Notes under the pieces: generated by a model
The model's database searches: none
Seen by the model: only the letters and a program-made list of their open reading frames with translations
What the model was told of the DNA's origin: nothing
Program-made: the position numbers and the translations under genes
In this document: positions 13,301 to 23,500 of the stretch, piece by piece
How positions within the stretch are numbered: the first letter of the stretch is position 1
Layout: each line of letters opens with the position of its first letter
Assembly (NCBI GenBank): GCA_035222895.1
Contig: JAVYIG010006835.1
Location: 47,059-111,058 of the forward strand
Length of the DNA stretch: 64,000 nucleotides
From: Strongylocentrotus droebachiensis
Taxonomy: Eukaryota > Echinodermata > Echinoidea > Camarodonta > Strongylocentrotidae
Direction: 5' to 3'

Positions 13301-16300
13301 GAATGGCACAATGTTGGAACTTGTTAAAGTCGAGAAAATGGAATAGTACTGAGATAGACATAAATTCATAAGCTGTGGTTTCAACATGAGAGTAGTTCTG
13401 AAAAGGACTGTTGGGTTTGAACGGGGGGGGGGGGGGGGGGGGGGGTGTGAGAATTCTTTTGGTTTCGTCCTCCTATGGAGCACTTTTTGGTATCGTATGG
13501 ATAGAGGTAGAGAATAATGAAGAGCGGTAGTCTTTCTTGAGTGGAGTTCCAGAAATGACTGGTGAAACAGGTTAATGTAATTATGCGGAGAGAGAGAGAG
13601 AGGGGCTCGACTTTCCGAACAGGTTGACTGTTCGTCATCAGGAGTGATGAGGAATAAAGAAAAATGATCCCAAATCTAATAGAAGAGACGAGAAATTGCA
13701 TAGGCTGACATTTTTACATAGGAATAATGAAAACTGAGACTGACACCTAACTGTTATAATTCTATGTATTCAGCATATTCTTGATGCTATTGGAGTTGAC
13801 ACCGATCAACAGACCTTAGAATCAGACTGTACCACGGCATCCATCCACAGCTATGAGGCAGGCAAGAGCATCGAGATGGTAGCACGATTGGCCAGTATCT
13901 CCAGAGCTTTCGACACAGAGCACTACATCCAGCTCGATCAGTCCCTTCGACGATGCCTCGACCTCTGGCTCGGCATTGTAGGCGGGATCCCAGAAGATAA
14001 TGCCATACGGTAATATAATTCGTTTCAGATGATCTTTAAATGTTCGGTTTTGCATGGTGGTGTGTATAAAGTCACATGTTTCACGATGTGAGTAGTCTTG
14101 CAAAGGACTGTTGGTTTGAAAGGGGATAAAAAGGAAAATAGAGTGAGAGGTAAGTATTTTTATGGAGGAATCCTTGGTATTGTATGGATAGAGGTAGAGA
14201 AAATTGAGAAAGGTATTTTTGTTTCTCTCTCTACATTCATCACCTTCACGGTTCACCGGTCCATTTCAGGACTCCACTCACGACATAATAATTATGTAGT
14301 CCTCTATAGGCAAATAGGACGAAACCGAAATAATTCGTTTCGTTGCTACATGTATACAGTATGTTTGAATGGGTTTGGGATGGTGTATAATAGTGATTCG
14401 ACATTTTATATGGCGAAATTTGCTCCGGGCTTTAATTATATCGTCAAATATCATTATAGGATTAAAGTTTAATGGTTAAAGTTCAATCGCGATTTGGATT
14501 GGGTTTAGGGTCTGGGTTAGGTTTAATATTTGGTCCGGGGTTGAAGTTAGGAATTCGGTTAATGCATGAAGCTGGCAGCGGAGGAATTTGTTATTGAATT
14601 TTTACCGACGTTTATTACTCATAAGATTGTTTCTGTCTGAAGACCATCAGAAAGCAGGGTCGGTTTCTAGGCGAAGACAGAGAGTTGACCACGAGACCAA
14701 CTCATACTATCTCTCCAATATACAGAGTATAGTAAAATGTATTAATAACATGACAGAACAATATTAGTAGATATTGGTTGTCCTTTTATGCAAGAAAAAT
14801 AATTACTGAGCACTCTTTCTCATGCCTCAGATACGACACTGTTTGGGGAGGCTTGTGGATGCGTGGAGCAGGGGCTGATGAAGAACTTTTCCCTTGGACA
14901 AACTATGGATTCATCAGCTATGCTGATCATCACTACCACTTTGGCATGTGGCTCTACGCCATTGCCTACTACGCCAAGTACAATCCAGTATGGGCTTCAA
15001 AGGAAGGTGAGCATAAGCCTGTACTTGAAGCCTGCGACTAACGCCTCGTTCAGAAATAAACCGGTAAAAAAAAAACTTTGTGTGCCCATGCTTTGAGCCA
15101 TAATACATGGCCGTCCAGAGGATGTTTTTTATGTTGGGGACCGGGGTAAAATGCAATAAATTATTGAAAATTTATTGCATTTTCTTTGTTTTTTTATATT
15201 TATGGAAACTGCCCCCTACCCTAGCCCACGCTTCGTACAGTCATGGTTCAGTGACAAAGCAATGGCCTCGTAACTGTGAGGCACCAGGATCAAATTCGTG
15301 TCGATGTGCTATATTAGGGCCCTTTTGTGGGGCATTAATCCTCCGACTTAAAGGCGTAGGTCCCCTAGTTGATAAGCATAGTAGCATACACATGCTTTAG
15401 CAGTCACGCAAAACACACATTGGCAAATTATTATTCCATTAAATCTGAGAATGTAACCTATTATCTAGATCTATTATTTTTTAATTATTTTTACAATAAT
15501 TCCATAAATTTGGGTAAAACTAAAATATTCCAAATTTATGAGCGACAGTGTATTTGAAAAATAATGCTATGGGTCAATTATTTTCAAAATCCACGAACGA
15601 ATAGTAATTTTAAGATACCTTCCAAATGGCAAACATACGAAATAAATATATCCTCAGCAATATTTGTATTTTAATTTATATCAACAACAGGTTGACTGTC
15701 TAAGTATATTATGTATTTATTCAGATAATTACAACCGCATCATGGCGATGGCCCGAGATGTCGGAAGTCCGAGTAAGAACGATCCATACTTCCCGACAGT
15801 TCGTCAAAAGGATTGGTATATTGGGTCATCCTGGGCAACTGGTATCGGAGGAGGCACTCGTCAACAAGAGGCCTCAGCTGAGGTAAATATTAATCTTTGT
15901 CAGGACATTAATCTACATTTGTCACTCTCCTACCAGACGTACTAATATTAGGAAAACATAGAATAAATGCATTATGTGAGTACCGACATTGGTACCTTAT
16001 AGCTAGAAGGGTAACATTGGAGGGTCATGAGCACCCTGACTATGTGAACATACAAGAAGCTAAAATTGTCATTTTGCCTATCATCATAAATATATTTTTT
16101 TTTTCTTTAATAATGTGTTGCCTCTTTTAAAGGGATTTCAAAGTGTCATTAGTCAGATATGATGATACTGATGAGCAAAATTGTTATAAAAGGGTATTTC
16201 AACGGGTGCCGACTCTTTGATAGGTTTAGAAATTTGACAGTACTCTTTCGTCTGTTGTGAAGTGTTTGCTACTCTCTGAATGTACAAGAGGAAATCTACG

Positions 16301-18446
16301 CTCAAGAATAGTCGAGTCCACTCCAAAAGTGTTATTCATCCTCTACTTTGTATAGTGGATTCCACTATAATTTGAATTGGATACAACTCTAAAGGAATAC
16401 GTCTACATTTCAAACAGTGGATTTCCAGCCCTCTGCATTAATCGAGTAGAGTAGCGAATCAAAGTCTCCTCATTTCTGTTCATCGATCTCCTCCATATTG
16501 TTCATATTTAAGTTATCGTTCATCATCACCGCCTTGCTCTCATAAACCAAGACTTGTTTCATCCATCTTGTCAGGCAATCAACTGCTACCATGCCCTTGC
16601 AGCACTTGGTGAGGCCATGAACGATACCAATCTACAGGCTATAGGACAGCTCACGACAGCCACTGAGATTCGTGCAACCAGGTATTAAAAGTGTACGGGA
16701 CACTCGCTGCCACATAATCATCACAGTGTGGGGGTGTCGTGGTATAGTGGTTCATTCACTTGAATCTTATTCAAAGTCTCAATCAAAGGGTTGGGGAGTC
16801 GAATACCAGCCCGTCATTAACGTTCATTAGCAAGACAATGATCAGAGTTTTTCACGCTCCACAATAATGCTAGGACGCTACATGATTATTTGGCCACTCG
16901 GCTTTGCGCGGGTTATAGAAGCGTCAAGACATGACAGGCATAATAGGCGCCATCAGTAGTTCCATTATCGTTATTCATTTTAAAATGTTCAATGTGGCTA
17001 CAATAATATTCATGTCGAACTTATACCTGACAATGTGCAATGCTTTCACTTAAAACGCACTGTCAAACATATTGAAATGGTCGTAAACGCATTGGCGATG
17101 TTTCACAATTTGGCCAAGATTGGCAAAATAATCAACATTTTGTGAGGGAAAAATAATAATCAATTTCAAAAGGAACAATGAGGGTTCTAGTAATATTGCA
17201 AAACGAATAACCCTCAAATCATAGATACTATTGTTATTTGGGAGTGAAATCAAACGAATTCTACAGGGATGAAAGGAACTCTCTGTATCAACGCTTACCA
17301 TACATGTCACATTGTAGAAGCCCTAACAGAAGATAAAACGTCCAGAGCCAGAAAGGCATTTACTCATTTATTTTTTCAATACATACTTAACGCCCCTCTG
17401 TCTCTGAACGGACGGAAATAATACATTCATTTCTAACTTAACTATAAACATGAAAATATACTGTGCTTTACTACACCCAATTTATACCGCCAAACTAACC
17501 AACCGATAATCAACAAAATCATGGCTATTCGGGGTGAAGAAATTCTCTTTTGGTTCTGTTGTCGGACTCATCGTTGTGATAGGGTAGCACACATTGAAAT
17601 GTGACGAATTCTTGTTTATAAATCCAAAGGGTTGCACAATACATGCATGCTCCGAGGACAATTGTTCCGCCATAGAAATCATGATCGCATTACGTAATAC
17701 ATCAGAAGTTAATTGAAATTTCCTACAGTTGATTTTTGAAAATCTGTGCGATTATTCAAGTAGAAATGTTTATCTGAGAATGCCAGAATTACATCATCGC
17801 TTCCATGTCTTACTGGGTGATTTTCTTCACACTATCATCAGGCAATACTGGCAGGTGAGCGGGGGGGGGGGGCATATCTTTCCGGCGCTCATCCAGTGAA
17901 GGGGAGTGATTGGATATCTCCAGAAAGACGGAATCATTCTTTTATAAACCACCGAGGACGCGATCGCAAAGACTTTGGAAAAATCAACTTATAACCTATT
18001 GAAATGTGCTGACAATATAATGACGCATTACGTAATCTGAACATGATTTCTATGGGATATACAATAGGTGTATCGAAATTGCCCCAGAGATGATTTCTCG
18101 AAAGTCTTTGAGATCAATTTGGGTTTTGCTTTTTTTTTCTTCTGAGAAAGACAGAAGTACATCATAGTTTCCATGTCTTATTGAATAATCATTTTATTAC
18201 ATCTATAATCAGACATTACTGGCAGGTGAGGGAGAACAACAGGCATCTCTTCCCGTCGCTCATCCAGAAATGGGGAGTGATTGGACAGCTCCAGGAGGAT
18301 GGAATCTTCTACTACACCTTGAACTGGCCCTGTGAACCTGATCAGTTTCCTCAACGTCATGCCTGTATCGTCGGTATTCAGATCATCCCAATCATCTCAG
18401 TGTCCTATCTCTACATGGATCAGGTATAGTATCTTCTCGTCATTTT

Positions 18447-18501
<55 letters not shown>

Positions 18502-19515
18502 CTCTTTCTCTCAAGGTTCCCTTTTCTTATTTTTGATTCTGCTGTTCTTCTGCTCATCTCGTTTTTCTTCTGCTTATTTTCCATTATCATCCCCCTCCCA
18601 GATACACTCTCATACCTTTGTCTTTGTCCTATTCATACTCTTCCTCGGATATTTTATCTCTTTTTACTGCTTTTCAAATCACCTCCTTCCTCTCTCTCCA
18701 TCACGGTCGCAAACAATTTCTCAAAATCAAATCTAGTGTGATTTCAAGACCCTACTCTATTGTAAAGTGGTGGAAAGGGCTAATGAGATAGGCTAAGGAT
18801 GATTACTTGAAAGGTTTTGGGAACACGTTTATTGTTCTTCGTGGTCCTGTTCTCATCTCATTCTTCTTCTACCTTGTTCTCCTTCTTCAAGTCTTGGTCT
18901 AGCCCCCCCCCCCCCCCCCTTTGTTCCCACGACTCATCTGCCTTTTTCTTCGTCTACCTCCTCTCATTTTAGTACTTCTTTCATTTCGCTGGAGATTGCT
19001 CTGAAGGAATTGGGGGTGATTTTTAACCTTTTCTCTCTTCTTCCTTATTCACTTGTTTGTTCTTAGTGTTGTTCTCTCTCGAACTGTCCCCCTTTGAACT
19101 GTGTCGCTATACGATATTTTTTCAATTTACCGTTTTGTAAACCAGTGAGGGAAAAAAGATTCACAGCCCTCCTATCAAATCGATAACAAAAACTATAAAA
19201 GGTTATCACTCTTGCTTTTAAAAAAATCTCAAAAATCTATTTTGTTCACAGGAGTGGGGAGAGAGCGTCTATGACATCTGCAGCCACGCGATTGACCCGG
19301 CATCTGCACCCGGTGGAGATATGGTTGACACTGACTGGTACACACTCGAACCCGTCACTACACGATTTGGGTCCTTCTGCCAGTCCATCATGTCCAAGGT
19401 GGACGCTGAGAAACAACAGGCCGCGGCCGAGTACATCAGAGCACTCCAGACCACGGACTTGGAACCGGGCACCGGACTCGCCAGTACCTTACTCTTCATT
19501 TATGAATCAGCATGA
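1220..19515 (+). CDS. Kunitz-GH81 endo-beta-1,3-glucanase-like protein, 5' partial, 16 visible coding exons
   Basis: Exons: 1220-1381, 3276-3500, 4314-4508, 5240-5485, 6260-6392, 7712-8075, 8560-8772, 11357-11603, 12020-12210, 12928-13083, 13774-14009, 14831-15006, 15725-15882, 16575-16681, 18213-18423, 19252-19515 (stop TGA). All junctions have AG/GT and compatible phases, giving 1093 visible residues. Layout: Kunitz domain (1-53); GH81 N-terminal beta-sandwich part (54-275); cysteine-containing repeated insert (276-512); rest of the beta-sandwich (513-658); catalytic helical domain (659-1093). GH81 hallmarks are LLTVVLPHQ, GYVGDHW, WGGLW, YADHHYHFG, NDPYFPTVR, SSWATG, QQEASAE and GIQIIPI. 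GH81 enzymes are known as inverting endo-beta-1,3-glucanases; the family Asp (about residue 821) and two Glu four residues apart (about 896 and 900) are present. Cysteines and the Kunitz domain imply secretion, but no signal-peptide exon is visible, so the start lies left of the window. A role in digesting algal or fungal glucan, or in antifungal defence, is inference. The weakest splice call is the acceptor at 12928. Confidence 0.9.
1495..1660. repeat. ATT/ATC trinucleotide microsatellite in glucanase intron 1
   Basis: Imperfect TTA/TCA triplet tract. It creates spurious low-complexity open frames on both strands. Confidence 0.95.
1895..2005 (+). repeat. Copy 1 of a dispersed ~115-bp repeat
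   Basis: It shares an ordered set of phrases (TAATGATGTATTATGTAAT, CCGAACAT, a TATTGAAA block, GATTTCTC) with copies at about 17998-18115 and 48845-48955. The family is unidentified. Confidence 0.6.
2076..3146. repeat. 48-bp minisatellite, about 22 units, in glucanase intron 1
   Basis: The GC-rich unit contains GACTCGATGCCCTCG, CTGACGGTCCACGGGACCGG and CACCCAACGA, with alternating GGGCCTGACGG and GAGCCTGACTG variants. The period is 48 with occasional single-base losses. Because 48 is a multiple of three, frames stay open on both strands (one of 288 codons on plus; 254 and 102 on minus). The array lies between clean splice sites at 1382 and 3275, so I regard it as intronic and non-coding. Confidence 0.95.
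5874..6056. repeat. Purine-rich (GAA/GGA) tract in glucanase intron 4
   Basis: About 180 bases are almost entirely A and G on the plus strand, between exons 4 and 5. It is an imperfect microsatellite that generates lysine/arginine-rich false frames. Confidence 0.9.
6260..8772 (+). other. Exons 5-7: cysteine-containing repeated module inserted in the GH81 N-terminal half
   Basis: Exons 6260-6392, 7712-8075 and 8560-8772 encode about 237 residues lying between two stretches that align with the GH81 beta-sandwich. The insert is internally repetitive: a copy beginning FVLHLTKP, with VQWVASES, TCDETCCQL and GKTVTIDL, aligns with a second beginning LKLSSPAN, with IQYIIADA, TCNANSCEL and GNTVVMTL. 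Both carry a Cys pair before an acidic Gly turn and then a predicted beta-strand. I do not recognise the module. A carbohydrate-binding or adhesive beta-domain is one guess; no function can be read from the sequence. Confidence 0.75.
7100..7285 (+). mobile_element. Probable LINE 3' end with CAATT-type tail in intron 5
   Basis: The sequence ends in ATCAATAAACCTTATCAATT followed by short CAATT repeats, a form common at 3' ends of invertebrate non-LTR retrotransposons. No coding remnant was recognised upstream (6393-7100 otherwise shows nothing). Confidence 0.4.
9053..9424. mobile_element. Harbinger-like MITE in glucanase intron 7
   Basis: A 372-bp element with about 24-bp terminal inverted repeats: GGCCGCGTTCATGCTTGATT on the left and its complement, opening GGGCGCG, on the right, with one mismatch. 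It is flanked flush by a 3-bp duplication TCA (9050-9052 and 9425-9427). Terminal GG(C/G) with a 3-bp target duplication suits PIF/Harbinger. There is no coding capacity. Confidence 0.75.
10297..10380. repeat. (GA)n purine microsatellite in intron 7
   Basis: A G run followed by a GAGA/AGAG tract. Low complexity only. Confidence 0.9.
10685..11038. mobile_element. Palindromic Tc1/mariner-like MITE, copy 1
   Basis: 354 bp with inverted termini CACTGTGAAAAGGTTG and CAACCTTTTCACAGTG and interior TTGCCCAA/TTGGGCAA motifs. It is followed by TA at 11039-11040; the left side reads TG, a likely mutated TA. A second copy lies at 20209-20585. Confidence 0.8.
11050..11310 (-). mobile_element. Degraded LINE C-terminus next to glucanase exon 8
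   Basis: Read on the minus strand, the translation contains RWGLRESPACICG and EQTADHV, the zinc-knuckle-like end of Jockey-type non-LTR retrotransposon proteins, broken by a stop. A GAA-rich tail follows at about 11075-11090. It ends about 45 bases before the exon 8 acceptor. Confidence 0.65.
11915..11935. repeat. Poly-C run in glucanase intron 8
   Basis: An uninterrupted C tract. The rest of intron 8 (11604-12019) shows nothing recognisable. Confidence 0.9.
12750..12875 (+). repeat. Three ~37-bp tandem units in intron 9
   Basis: Units share TTGACTG-ATCACTGCA and a CTTATAAAA end. The last unit ends about 50 bases before the exon 10 acceptor. The remainder of intron 9 is AT-rich without features. 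Confidence 0.55.
13383..13545 (+). repeat. Direct repeat left of glucanase exon 11
   Basis: It shares AAAGGACTGTTGG, a G-rich stretch (here expanded to about 24 G) and GTATGGATAGAGGTAGAGAA with 14088-14215 on the other side of exon 11. It is a dispersed repeat of unknown class. Confidence 0.6.
14088..14215 (+). repeat. Direct repeat right of glucanase exon 11
   Basis: Partner of 13383-13545, in the same orientation. The rest of intron 11 (to 14830) holds nothing I can name. Confidence 0.6.
14831..15882 (+). other. Exons 12-13: GH81 catalytic core
   Basis: Exon 12 (14831-15006) carries WGGLW and the DHHYHFG motif with the family's conserved Asp. Exon 13 (15725-15882) carries NDPYFPTVR, DWYIGSSWATG and QQEASAE, in which two Glu are four residues apart, as in characterised GH81 enzymes. 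Nothing essential to the family appears missing, so this is probably an active enzyme and not a dead paralogue. The 717-bp intron between them holds a possible degenerate tRNA-like SINE. Confidence 0.85.
15239..15370 (+). mobile_element. Possible degenerate tRNA-like SINE in intron 12
   Basis: An A-box-like TGGTTCAGTGAC is followed by a B-box-like GGATCAAATTC at tRNA-like spacing. It is weak and degenerate. Confidence 0.35.
15883..16574. other. Glucanase intron 13, no feature seen
   Basis: AT-rich intron with an ordinary polypyrimidine tract before the exon 14 acceptor (TCTTGTCAG). No repeat or gene recognised. Confidence 0.6.
16727..16920 (+). mobile_element. tRNA-derived SINE in glucanase intron 14
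   Basis: GGTGTCGTGGTATAGTGGTT resembles a tRNA 5' end with an A box, and GGGGAGTCGAATACC resembles a B box about 50 bases on, followed by an unrelated body. It lacks a foldable intact cloverleaf, so it is not a tRNA gene. Confidence 0.6.
17842..17946 (+). pseudogene. Decayed tandem duplicate of glucanase exon 15
   Basis: This stretch repeats the start of the real exon (18213-18423) about 371 bp upstream, including its acceptor context and the shared phrases TACTGGCAGGTGAG, CTCATCCAG and GGGGAGTGATTGGA. It is broken: a run of 12 G replaces the segment encoding EN-NR, the in-frame reading hits TGA right after CTCATCCAG, and similarity fades after about 105 bases, before the exon's second half. 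Similarity also covers the upstream intron (about 17775-17841 against 18150-18212). It should be skipped in splicing. Confidence 0.8.
17998..18115 (+). repeat. Copy 2 of the dispersed ~115-bp repeat
   Basis: It contains TAATGACGCATTACGTAAT, CTGAACATGATTTCTATGG and GATGATTTCTCGAAAGTCTT, matching copies at 1895-2005 and 48845-48955. It lies between the pseudo-exon and the real exon 15. Confidence 0.6.
18450..18512. repeat. (TC)n microsatellite in glucanase intron 15
   Basis: CT/TC dinucleotide tract. A further pyrimidine-rich region and a poly-C run (18903-18919) fill the same intron. Confidence 0.95.
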
Positions 19516-19639
19516 TCAGGGCCGCGCGGATTCAGGGATCTAGGATGTTGTAGAAGAGGGGGCATACACAATTTGATGACAACCAAAAGGTTGAATTCAT
19601 TAGTTACTTAGTTAAATAATTTTCTTTACAGCCCCACCG

Positions 19640-19825
19640 CACTAGTTTGGCCAAAAGGGATTAGACCTCTCTGTATGGTCACTGACATGTGGTTATCTCA
19701 TCAAATATGCTCTCAATTAACATTTAAAAAAGAGGATCATGGGGGACCAATGGTCACTGATTAGGCACTGTTGTCATATAGAGGGCGCAAGTAGCTATTA
19801 ATAGTGTAGTTGGGATTCATAAGGA
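19640..19825 (+). repeat. Dispersed ~185-bp repeat downstream of the glucanase stop
   Basis: It shares GTTTGGCC, GGGATTAGACCTC, TGTTATCTCATC-like, ATCATGGGGGA and GAGGGCGCAAGTAGCT phrases, in order, with the reverse complement of 51828-52008. Unknown family. Confidence 0.65.
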
Positions 19826-20083
19826 AGTAAGAAATCAGGATTCTTAATTTTATGATTGGGGCCAATCTGTCAATTTCCTTTAAAATTATTTGGTAAGCAA
19901 TAAGAAATAGGCATCATTGTGTGAATGATTTAGACATACATGATGAGTTTTATGAATAGCATTTTATTTATTTGTCATATAAATTATATGAAATTGTTGT
20001 TTACTTTATTTCACTACATACGCTGGATATAATTACTAAAAGTTCAATATTTCAATGTAGATGCTTCCCACGTGTTAGAAGAG

Positions 20084-20089
20084 AATAAA
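20084..20089 (+). promoter_or_regulatory. Possible polyadenylation signal of the glucanase gene
   Basis: This AATAAA hexamer lies about 570 bases after the glucanase stop. If used, the 3' UTR would include the dispersed repeat at 19640-19825. The evidence is the hexamer alone. Confidence 0.3.
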
Positions 20090-20208
20090 TATCAGTGAAG
20101 AAACAGTATACAACTGTGTAGATTTCTTTTTATTTGCATTGGATGAGGGATTGCTGGAGTAATTGAATTTAACCACAGATACTGCTGAAATATCTAAAGG
20201 ATAGCCTA

Positions 20209-20585
20209 CACTGTGAAAAGGTTGCGTAATATTTTTCCAACACTTTGCCCAACGTTGTGCCAATAGGCGACCCAACCATCTATTGGGCAATATTTTGCCC
20301 AATGGTATTGGTAAAACGTAATTACCCTACTTCACACATGCATAATTTATTGTTTCGTATTTTGTCAAAAATGTGGGCAAAGATATGACTCTTCAGCTGC
20401 CCGACTACGGTTGCCCACTTGTTGGGAAAATCTTGACCAGCTGTTGGGCAAAATACTATAAACAATTATGCACGTCCTTACGTTTACCAATACCACTGGG
20501 AAAATTATTGCCCAATAATGGTTGGGTTGACTATTGGCACAATGTTGGAAAATGTTGGAAAATATTGCCCAACCTTTTCACAGTG
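20209..20585. mobile_element. Palindromic Tc1/mariner-like MITE, copy 2
   Basis: 377 bp with inverted termini CACTGTGAAAAGGTTG and CAACCTTTTCACAGTG, flanked by TA at 20207-20208 and 20586-20587. It is similar throughout to 10685-11038. The interior is a near-palindrome rich in TTGCCCAA. Confidence 0.88.
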
Positions 20586-20589
20586 TAGC

Positions 20590-23500
20590 ATATTCTAAGT
20601 CAGGGAGACGCGAGTCAATCAATAAGAAACCGTAGTAAAGCCCCAATATATTAAACACCAAGTAAAATTTCTGAAATATATTCAAATGGTATGATAGTCG
20701 ACAGTGTGTTCTTTAACTTGGTAGGCTCATCAGAATGCTATTTTCAAATAGCTTGCTAAAATCGATTTTGCCCGAGTTTGGGATAAATGGTGTTCAAGAG
20801 TTGATTTCATCCATTTATCCATTCAGTGGGAGTAGAAACCATTAAACCGAACCTTGTGTTGACCACCAATTTCATTCAAAACTTAAGAGGCCAATTTGAC
20901 ATGAATCAGTAAAATTGCTACTGTTCAAGTCCCCTTAGTCGGATTTTGTTGATCAAGGTGTCAAATTAAAGAAAACATTATATATAGGCAACGATGTATC
21001 TTTGACTAAATCTTCATTCACTATTTACAATGATTTAGGGTTTAATTTAGGTTTCTTTTCTTCTGACTCGCACTGTATAAGTATTTTCATCATCATAGTG
21101 TTCAAATCGAATATTATTCTCTCGATAATATCTAGGATCATTCTCATTATTATAGTATTATGTATTACAAAATCTACGTATACAAATTAGACCAGAACCA
21201 CGATTCCATTCGTATAGCCATTTAATAGAGAATTTTCAAATTGCGTGATATATTAAATGCCTCACACAACATACCCAAATGTACATAAAAAATATCATAT
21301 ATTGCATGTAATAATAAACCCTCATGCGCATGGGTCTGTCAGACTCCCTCGAAAATTAAGACAATTCTTTTTAATGACTTAAGCCCATCGCACACATATA
21401 CGACCAGACTACACTCCAATTTCGGAATAATTTGCTATAGCATTTGACATGAACATGCAAAACCTTAAAGTCACTGAGTAGTCGGCTCTCATGGGGAATT
21501 CGACACCGTTCGGGTGTTTACCCAATAACAGGTGTTGTCAATCACCAGGGTTAGCCTTGAGTTTTATGACCATTCGACCTTATGTAATGCTTTGATTTGC
21601 CCGAAGACTCTCGAGCTCTCCGACAGATTAGGGGGTAATTCTTGACTGGACTATGGGTTTGCTGTGTGGAAATTTGTACCCCCATTAATGGTATTTCCAC
21701 CAAGTCTGGTGTCAGCGAATTATGGCCTTCTGCACATGGAAACTGGCGATCCAATCCTTTTTAATACATGTACGATAGCAAAGTCAGGCGACCGCAAGCT
21801 TCCTTGAAGGACGAAAACTCATCATGCTCGAATCGGCTACGAATCGTAATGATGTCACTTCAATTATGCGACCGTCTACGATTAAAAGCCGATTTGGCTT
21901 CAACACCGAGTAGCAGATTTAAGTGTAGGTATGTAGTACTATTATTATTTAGAATCTCAGTCGGGAAGACGATTGTTTAAATTTCTATTTTCAATACAAC
22001 ATCGATTTCTTTGCAGATCGGATCGCAGAAGGATCGTATAGTGTACGTGCGGTGGGGATTAATTCTTATGTATTTGCTTCCTCTTGTTCTCTTATATACA
22101 AGATGAGAATACACCAACTAAATACCTTTCCACAACAAAGAAATTCGCCGATGGACATTCTACTACGTTCATGTATCTCTATAAGGGAAGAGGTATTCAT
22201 GGTCCCCGAACTGACATATTTCAGAAGAATTCAGGTTGCATACATTAGTTACATTTTTGAGCGGTTTGGGGCAGACCTTTACACCGATAGCGTGTTGAAA
22301 GGAAATGAACATAAAAATGATATTTCACAGGTATCAATGAAGTTTTGTTAACTTATATAATAATTTTGCATGTTGAAATATACTGTGTCGATAAGAATTT
22401 TCAGAAGATTTGAAAAAACAAGACTTAAAAAAAATAATTAAAACATGTTAAGATAAAAGTCTAAAATAAAAACATTCATGATTTCGATATAGAATTAGAA
22501 GATAGTGCACCTTACCAATCAAATATAACCACGTAACATATTTTTGTCAAAACACAAATGAACATTAAGATATAAGCAGTTTCATTTTCAGAAGTCCCTT
22601 CTAGTTCAATTGTCTTGCTTTCAAAATTTTCCCCTACTACAGTACATCAGTCAGTTCTACCTTTTCCCTTCTAAAAAATTAACTAATGTTAACATGACAA
22701 AGGCCTAGATAAATCCCTCTCCATTATTATTTAAAGCACACTTAATTCACTCTTGCTTATTATCTTTCCGAAGACTTTGATATCCACAAATATAAATTAC
22801 ATAAATCAATATAATAATTCAATATTAGGAGTCTTGTACTGACACTGTCAAACCTAAAGGAAAATGTAAAAATTTGTCTTACAAAGATAACAGTTTCAAA
22901 AAGAAGATCTTTTAAAAATGGACAAGTTCTACTTTGTCCATGTTAGAATAATCACTGCCAAGTTACCTTTTGTTAGCCTCCTTTATACCATATCATACTT
23001 TCATGATCCCGTATCTAACATTTGTCTTGATAAGTATTAGAGTACAAATGTACAAATAACCGCTATCAGCCCAAGCGTAGATAGTATCTCCAAAATGGGT
23101 TATGCAGTACTTAGCAACAACTTTAAGGTTCTTCCTTAGATGTTTACGATGTTGAGATTTGACATATAAAAATTCAAAAGGTCTGATGGACCAAGTAGAC
23201 GTACATTAACCCAAGCACCATTTTAGTTGCAGAGGCATAAAATCGCGATAGAGTTTTTGAAGTCCATGCACTTGTGTACCAATCTGAAAATTAATAGCTT
23301 CAATGTGGCGATACGTAGTTGTGATGAATTAAATTATAAATTTCTTGAGACATTTTTTTAATCAACATGACAAATTAACAACAACCTTCTGTTCAAATAC
23401 CATATAATAATGAATAGAGCAAATTTGTGCAATATTATCCTGAGGTAAATGCATGTATGATACTTATTTAATGCAAAGAGATAGTAACTAATTCGATATA

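Noticed and set aside
14863..15156. Alternative frames over glucanase exon 12
   Set aside because: The frame with WGGLW and DHHYHFG is the family match; the others are shadows.
16727..16800. tRNA gene
   Set aside because: A and B boxes are present but no cloverleaf or acceptor stem can be formed; it is better explained as a SINE head.
22052..22351. 99-codon frame downstream of the glucanase gene
   Set aside because: No recognisable family, no splice partners, and composition like its surroundings.
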